64,000 bases of DNA from contig OZ034968.1 of NCBI GenBank assembly GCA_964030785.1, positions 25,175,686 through 25,239,685 of the forward strand, in the 5' to 3' direction. A program made the translations under genes and the position numbers. Every line of letters begins with the position of its first letter. Within the stretch, counting starts at the first letter, position 1. This stretch comes from Siderastrea siderea. Taxonomy: Eukaryota; Cnidaria; Anthozoa; Scleractinia; Rhizangiidae. Under the pieces are notes generated by a model. That model did not search any database and was not told the origin of the DNA. It saw nothing but the letters and a program-made list of their open reading frames with translations. Shown here piece by piece: positions 59,800 through 64,000 of the stretch.

Positions 59800-60310
59800 A
59801 TCTCGCCGCGATCTCGGCGAGAATCGCGGCGAGATCGCGGCGAGATCGCGGCGCGTTTTTGGCCGCCGAGATTTCCCCATCTCGCCGAGATCGCGGCGAG
59901 GTCACGGCGAGATACGGGAAATCTCGGCGGCCAAAAACTCGCCGCGATCTCGCCGCGATCTCGCCGCGACTCTCGCCGAGATGCGGGAAATCTCGGCGGC
60001 CAAAAACGCGCCGCGATCTCGCCGCGATTCTCGCCGAGATGCGGGAAATCTCGGCGGCCAAAAACGCGCCGCGATCTCGCCGCGATTCTCGCCGAGATAC
60101 GGGAAATCTCAGCGGCCAAAAACGCGCCGCGATCTCGCCGAGATCGCAGCGAGATATGGAAATCTCGGCAGGCAAATACGCGGCGAGATGTTGCAGCGAG
60201 ATCGCGGCGAGATACGGAAATCTCGGCGGCCAAAACGCGCCGTGATCGCGAGGTGATATCGCGGCGAGATATGGATATCTCGGCGGGCAGTTTCGCGGCG
60301 AGGCCTCGGT
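59800..60310. repeat. GC-rich palindromic array, left
   Basis: ~75-80-bp units built from CGCCGCGATCTCGCCGCGATTCTCGCCGAGATGCGGGAAATCTCGGCGGCCAAAAACG. The words GAGATCGCGGC and GCCGCGATCTC alternate, so the region can fold extensively and is open in all frames on both strands. Arg/Ser-rich frames here are artefacts. Confidence 0.85.
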
Positions 60311-60399
60311 GGGAGTCTTGCCGGGATTTGCGGCGAGAAACGAAATTCCTGGCGGTCAAAATCTTACTGTTATCCCGTCGAGAAGAGAAATTCTGGGCA

Positions 60400-62320
60400 G
60401 CCAAATTAGGTTCGATGAGAACGATATTTACATTTACGTTAACAATTAATCAAACTACCAGACGCTGACAAAACTATGTCCTATATTGCAGTTCCAGGAA
60501 TTGTTAACAAGATTGTTTTCAGCCTTGGACGTGTTTTGAAATTAAATTATCCTTTATATGGTACTGTTTCCACGTGACAATAACGAGGAGACAAAGAATA
60601 GTTCACGTGCACGTGTTTTTACTTCAGCTGATCGATCACCATTAGTTGTCATTCCCCACGCTGGTGGAAGGAGGCAAGTGCCCACCTTATTAGCTGTGAA
60701 ATCCGTAGCATCGATCTGCAGGAGAATAAACCAACGAACAGGAAGAGTTTGATGGTGTTTTGAGCATTTTTGTGTTTGTTCGCACTGCATTTTATACGCT
60801 CACCTGTAAACGGTATGACGTGTTCTCGGTTCAGGGAGAGCGATTTATTTGTAGTCAAGACAAAGTATTGAATAATGGCCGTGCAGAAACTCAGGTTTGT
60901 TCATCTAAGCAAGGAACTGACAAACTAAATCGCCAAATATTAGCAAATGTGGTGAATCTATTGAAAACATTTGTCTGCGCCGCTTGCGCTTCAAACTCGT
61001 TTGTGAATGTAAACACTGAAATATGAATGATCATGCAGCTTTGAACAGGGATGACCATTTTCCGTTTTGGTATAAACCTAACAATCCAATAAATCAATCT
61101 AGTTAATAATCCTATTATTTTCCCTTATCTTGTTACTTTATTTTGGATAGTTCAATTGAAAACAAAAGGCCTTCTAAATGACAACAACATCTAATTAGAC
61201 TGGATAAAGTGTATTTGTGGTGTCTCCTTGTCTTGCACTGAGAAATTGGCTGCTCGCCAAATTGTGGTCACGCAAATCTTGAGATTATTTTGTCATGTAC
61301 TGCGAAGCTCGTGAAATATTCGATCGCAAAATTTGAGTTGTTACTGTTTTGCATCTAAAACTAGTTAAGAAGGAACCATTTTCAGTATAAGATTCTGCAA
61401 CTTGCCGCAAATTCTTAAATTTGTCAGACTTGTCTGGGGAAGACGGCGAAAATTTTAGTTCTGAACTCATGCAAAAAGAATGCCGAAGTTTTGGCTCATA
61501 TCAAATTTGTTACCGGTAAGTTAGGTTATTTATACCTCATCCCCACACATTTTTACAGGAAAGTCAAGCGAAGATTTTTTTAAGCTTAATTAATATTCTC
61601 ACGAAGGAGCATGTTTCGGTGAAAGACCCGCAGTTTACTTGAGTGAAATCAACATCACCAATTAAAATAAAGGTCAACAGTCAGCCGACGAGATAAAAGG
61701 GGAAAAATCAAGGCAAGGAAAAGCTGTACATGCTGATGATGTTGTCTGAGAAAAGTGAAACTCACTGACCTTTGTCTCACACGTTGAATGCTTGGGCAAC
61801 TACAAAACTCGTCGAAGGACTGATTCCCGGTGGAGAAGAAACCCATTTGGTGGCTTCCATCGCGGCATTACTGATTAAGCTGTGTAGACTACAAACGTTC
61901 TGAAAGTCTTGAAAGCATTTAACCTGAGTGTTCATTCCTCAATTGTAGCTTTGTCCATAATATATAAGTTCATTCCCAGTACACTTTAGGTCCTTTAGTG
62001 TGGCTTGTTTAGTTGTACAACAGTTTCTTGTATATCTTCCAAAACGCTCTAGCTCTTGCTTTAAACTTGAAAGAACCATGTTGTTTTCCGTAGTAAAAAA
62101 TAACATGTTTAACATTTCAATTTTCCCCTGTACATTCAACAAAAAGAAGTCATTTCCCACTTCTGTAAGTTTTGTGGAAAAGTTCTCGATTTTTTTGGGC
62201 TTACGCGAGCACCGCTCGCCGATGGTGTGATTGAATCAACCAATCACATTGCCCCATTAACACAACGGTGGGAGTCAAGGCGGGATTTTTTGGCGCGACT
62301 TTACGGTATCAGGTAAGCTC
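60400..62320. other. Non-coding interior of the 3.5-kb segment
   Basis: No frame with a recognisable domain. Short open stretches at 60558-60790 and 61285-61470 have no supporting evidence. Confidence 0.4.
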
Positions 62321-62483
62321 ATGGCCGGCAAGCAGCGAAAAAAGTCAAATTCAGAACGACAACAAATTAGTCACAGGTATTTGTCTTTAAAACCCTTGCC
62401 TAACTCTTCCGTAGTGGTTTATAAAGAAAGTTCAACAAAGAGATGACGGACATGACAAACGAAGTCCTCTGCATACATCATTG
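62321..62483 (+). other. Possible two small exons
   Basis: ATG at 62321 (MAGKQRKKSNSERQQ) ends at CACAG|GTATTT (62376). A following segment from 62427 ends at a consensus donor TTG|GTAAGT (62483) and joins in frame. A third acceptor (TTTATTTCAG, 62649) follows. Support is limited to splice consensus and a good ATG. Confidence 0.2.
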
Positions 62484-62859
62484 GTAAGTGACAACAAATA
62501 GACGTCAGTGGTCTGATGAAATCAAATGACTTCACATGTAAAACAGCGTTTCTGATCGTTGTTATTTTGCTTGTTGCTGCTCGTTGCTGCTCGTTGTTAT
62601 TTTGATCTCAAAAGCCGGTAAATTAATTTGTGAGCTGATTTATTTCAGATTCTTGCCGACCCTCGAAATAGATCGCTGGTCGCGCTTGTTTGAAACTATG
62701 GGTACAGGGTCAGGAGATTTGCACAAATACAATGGCAGTTGCAGCAGTAAAACCTGAGAGAAATCTTACCGATTTTGAGATTCTATGAGATAAATCTCGC
62801 AAAGATCGAGACAGTCTCTGCGTTGCAACAGTAGAAATCTCGACATGAAATCGCCGAGA

Positions 62860-63262
62860 TCGCGGCTATCCGCGCCGAGATTGTGACTATCTCGCCGCGA
62901 AATAGTTTGTCGCGGCGAGATCGTGTTGCAATCTCACTTCTCGCTGGATATCTCGGCGCGATATTTTGAAATCGCGCCGAGATCGCGGTTATCTCGCCAC
63001 GAACGGGTTTGGTGCGGCGAGATCGCGTTACGATCTCGCCGCGGGGTAGATATCTCGACGCGAAATTTCACAATCTCGCCGAGATGGTGGTTATCTCGCC
63101 GAGATCTCGCCGATCTTGGCGCGATCTCGGCGAGATTGCTGCGATCTCACCGCGGGCTACTTTTCTCGGCGCGATATTTTGAAATCTCGCCGAGATCGTG
63201 GCTATCTCGCCGAGATCTCGCCGATCTCGGCGAGATTGCCGCGATCTCGCCGAGATCTCGGT
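62860..63262. repeat. GC-rich palindromic array, right
   Basis: Same word family as 59800-60310 (ATCTCGCCGAGATCGCGG, GCGGCGAGATCGCG) but with a different unit, including TTTCTCGGCGCGATATTTTGAAATC. Open in many frames because of composition. Confidence 0.8.
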
Positions 63263-63493
63263 CAAATTTTTACAAGGGTATCCATTCTACGGAAATCTAC
63301 CAACAAGGATGTTGTGGGGATTATGGAAGAGGCAGAAGGGGTAGAGTTTATTGATGAAGAAGGTAGGTTCCAAAGTGTGTCAATTAACTTTGTTACGTGT
63401 TCTTAAGACAACAGCTTAACAGAGCTTCTTTTAAAATTTAACTTTAATACCAAATCCATGCATCCTAAATCCATGCATCCTTAAATTAAACAC

Positions 63494-63685
63494 TGTGTAG
63501 TTCCAGAAAATCACCATACTCCCCCCACAGAAGGGACCTGAAAATTCCTGGGGGAGGAGGGGGAGGAGGTGATCCAAAAAAATTAAAGAAATGTATGAAG
63601 CTTGATTGGAATTTCCAGAGGGGTGGGAAGACTTAGAAAAAAAACCTTCCATGGAGGAGGTATGCCTATTTTCTGGAACTACACA
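63494..63685. mobile_element. 192-bp foldback MITE
   Basis: TGTGTAGTTCCAGAAAAT at 63494-63511 is inverted as ATTTTCTGGAACTACACA at 63668-63685. The inside pairs ATACTCCCCC with GGAGGAGGTAT. Non-coding; no partner elsewhere in the window. Confidence 0.8.
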
Positions 63686-64000
63686 TTGCACTTACTGTAA
63701 CAAAGGGCTTAAGTCTTAGTAAAGGAGACTACAGTCTGACTGTAATTATGCACCCCATTGAAATAAAGTGTTTGTGGTTGTTGTACTACTACAGTACGGC
63801 TATGGTACTACAGTGTGTCATTATGTCATGCTTGATAACAAAGAGGCTAAAACAGTAGGAGGAATGAATCACTTAGCAAGTCCTGTGGCAGTGTGCTGCT
63901 CACTAGTTCATTACTACAAAATTAATTTGAGGTACAATTTTCAGTTAAAAATGGTATTTATTTTTGAATATTAATTTTGGTGGGTTTTAGTACATGATAT
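63686..64000. other. Non-coding right edge
   Basis: Short repeated words (CTACAGTACGGCTATGGTACTACAG) at 63788-63812; no gene supported. Confidence 0.4.

Larger units (their letters stand above)
59776..63280. mobile_element. 3.5-kb segment bounded by TACCCTTGT inverted ends
   Basis: TACCCTTGTGAAAATTTTTACGAGATCTCG at 59776 is mirrored by CGAGATCTCGGTCAAATTTTTACAAGGGTA ending at 63280. TA at the outer edges suggests a mariner-type target site. Next to each end lies a GC-rich array of GAGATCGCGGC words. The middle (60400-62760) is ordinary AT-rich DNA with no transposase. It could be one large non-autonomous element or two MITEs facing one another with genomic DNA between. Confidence 0.6.

Noticed and set aside
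59681..60468. Long Arg/Ser-rich frames in several phases
   Set aside because: Compositional artefact of the GAGATCGCGGC palindromic array.

Overview
The window looks like genomic DNA of an anthozoan cnidarian, most likely a stony coral. This is inferred from AT-rich sequence with GT-AG split coding exons, Penelope-like retroelements, SAM, THAP and C2H2 fragments typical of cnidarian mobile DNA, and dense MITEs and satellites. No ordinary host housekeeping gene is recognisable; almost everything that can be named is mobile or repetitive.

The centrepiece (7114-24891) is a 17.8-kb Maverick/Polinton, a virus-like self-synthesising DNA transposon (adintovirus-like). It is bounded by ~0.66-0.68-kb terminal inverted repeats (TIRs) and a TTACTGA direct repeat. 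It encodes a protein-primed family B DNA polymerase, an RVE integrase, a zinc-ribbon protein resembling late transcription factor VLTF3, a parvovirus-type phospholipase A2, an adenovirus-type cysteine protease, a PX-like virion protein, major and minor jelly-roll capsid proteins, small basic and acidic virion-like proteins, a FtsK/HerA packaging ATPase, a collagen-like fibre and a conserved hydrophobic protein. The right arm carries small accessory ORFs, a 51-bp hairpin array and an F-box-like gene. The polymerase N-terminus lies inside the TIR, so it is duplicated at the right end. Integrase, VLTF3-like, PX and MCP frames are open. Polymerase, PLA2, protease, minor capsid, ATPase, fibre and one small ORF carry single-base breaks, mostly at homopolymers. 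The Polinton sits inside an older ~1-kb element with TTAA-flanked 17-bp inverted ends (6746-25553).

Left flank (1-6745): copy A of a 2.4-kb dispersed repeat ending in a palindrome-rich GGAAAGCC region, a pair of old diverged repeats, a nest of long palindromes (4116-4740) and a tRNA-like SINE fragment.

Right flank (25553-34260): a telomere-like minisatellite, ~515-bp repeats, a ten-copy 113-bp minisatellite, and a head-to-head pair of a C2H2 zinc-finger gene (-) and a spliced SAM-domain gene (+).

34260-42000: the 3' part of a Penelope-like element (PLE) with a GIY-YIG endonuclease and a recognisable hammerhead ribozyme, a THAP-domain fragment, copy B of the 2.4-kb repeat, a second PLE fragment carrying the RT YIDD box, and a ~797-bp tandem satellite with a perfect 15-bp stem.

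43900-53600: a DUF7869-like transposase-type gene split by an apparent inversion, then a 6.2-kb TIR element whose one broken gene encodes zinc fingers, a PIN/FEN-like nuclease region and a CXC-like tail.

53600-64000: a satellite fragment, a TA-type MITE, exons of a TE-related spliced gene, a 3.5-kb segment bounded by inverted ends with GC-rich GAGATCGCGGC arrays, and a small foldback MITE.
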